Source: Micromonospora andamanensis (GTDB lineage: Bacteria > Actinomycetota > Actinomycetes > Mycobacteriales > Micromonosporaceae). From it: a stretch of DNA of 64,000 nt. Positions 63,777 through 64,000 of this stretch are shown one piece after another; the stretch's first letter is position 1, and every line of letters begins with the position of its first letter. The notes beneath the pieces are model-generated. The model was given only the letters and a program-made list of their open reading frames with translations, was not told the DNA's origin and did no database searches. The position numbers and the translations under genes are program-made. The stretch spans positions 81,469 through 145,468 of the forward strand of contig NZ_BOOZ01000008.1 of the NCBI RefSeq assembly GCF_016863495.1, given 5' to 3'.

Positions 63777-64000
63777 TCAGCGGCGGCGGTGGATCTCGGC
63801 GACGGGGTGGCTCCGGCGGTTCCGCTCGGCCTCGGCGTCCTCGTGCGGGCCGATCTTGTCGTAGAGGCCGGTGCCGAGCAGGATCAGCCCGAAGAGCATC
63901 GAGACGATCACCGTCGACATGGAGAAGTTCAGGAAGTTGGCGTCGGTCTGGAGTACCGACATCATCAGGATGCTGGTGACCAGGAAGACGGCTCCGGCGG
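63777..64000 (-). CDS. C-terminal part of a membrane protein (partial)
   Basis: The frame is open to the right edge, so only the last ~74 residues are seen. Two hydrophobic segments (AGAVFLVTSILMM and STVIVSMLFGLILLGTGLYD) are followed by a polar, basic tail ending EIHRRR. Family unknown. Confidence 0.65.
   Translation of the reverse strand, partial: AGAVFLVTSILMMSVLQTDANFLNFSMSTVIVSMLFGLILLGTGLYDKIGPHEDAEAERNRRSHPVAEIHRRR

Overview
The window is very GC-rich actinobacterial DNA, most likely from Micromonospora or a close relative (Micromonosporaceae). Supporting signs are the glmU-prs-rplY-pth block, a Streptomyces-type conservon (cvnABCD), many apparently leaderless starts (a TANNNT hexamer 6-8 nt before the start codon), frequent GTG starts, and a pmmB-upp-deoC-add-deoA-cdd neighbourhood resembling the mycobacterial one. 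All of it looks chromosomal. I see no prophage, insertion sequence or CRISPR array.

Layout. 1-7.7 kb: a repeat-rich membrane protein, phosphohexomutase, a GPP34 protein, upp, deoC and two coupled aldehyde dehydrogenase genes. 7.7-9.5 kb: a structured intergenic region, then a BlaI/M56 regulator-protease pair. 9.5-16.5 kb: cydABDC (an unusual cytochrome bd-type oxidase with the CydDC exporter), a small membrane protein and a PadR repressor. 16.5-26.4 kb: an acidic protein, a transposase-derived protein with a Pro-rich tail, a lone periplasmic binding lipoprotein, and the conservon on the minus strand. 26.5-37.8 kb: nucleoside salvage and uptake (udk-like, add, deoA, cdd, two permeases, a duplicated ATPase and a BMP lipoprotein), with an rRNA methyltransferase and a DUF4272 protein. 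38-40.1 kb: membrane proteins and a TetR regulator. 40.2-46.7 kb: an alpha-glucoside module (permeases, binding protein, LacI regulator, GH13 glucosidase). 46.9-53.3 kb: a hypothetical protein, a BrkB protein, a 2H phosphoesterase, trpS, a CorC-like protein, galE and galK. 53.4-61.1 kb: cysND, cysQ, pth, rplY, prs, glmU and tRNA-Gln. 61.1-64 kb: a frameshifted HTH gene, a fatty-acid desaturase with its TetR regulator, and the end of a membrane-protein gene.

How the genes work together. The nucleoside genes form a near-complete route. The BMP/ATPase/permease system imports nucleosides. Cdd, Add and DeoA deaminate or cleave them. Upp and the uridine-kinase-like protein recapture bases and nucleosides. 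A phosphosugar mutase and DeoC take deoxyribose phosphate to acetaldehyde plus glyceraldehyde-3-phosphate, and the ALDH 5 bp after deoC could oxidise the acetaldehyde. The maltose-type module imports and hydrolyses alpha-glucosides under a LacI repressor with paired CTTGC/GCAAG dyads.

Most notable observations: two stem-loops with an identical ~24-nt loop but unrelated 24-bp stems; two ~65-bp mini-ORF linkers joining coupled genes through ATGA overlaps at both ends; a 13-bp dyad shared by the cydA and padR promoters; a CydA that keeps its heme ligands but lacks two quinol-site hallmarks; and a C-terminal module shared by the transposase-like protein and the conservon kinase.
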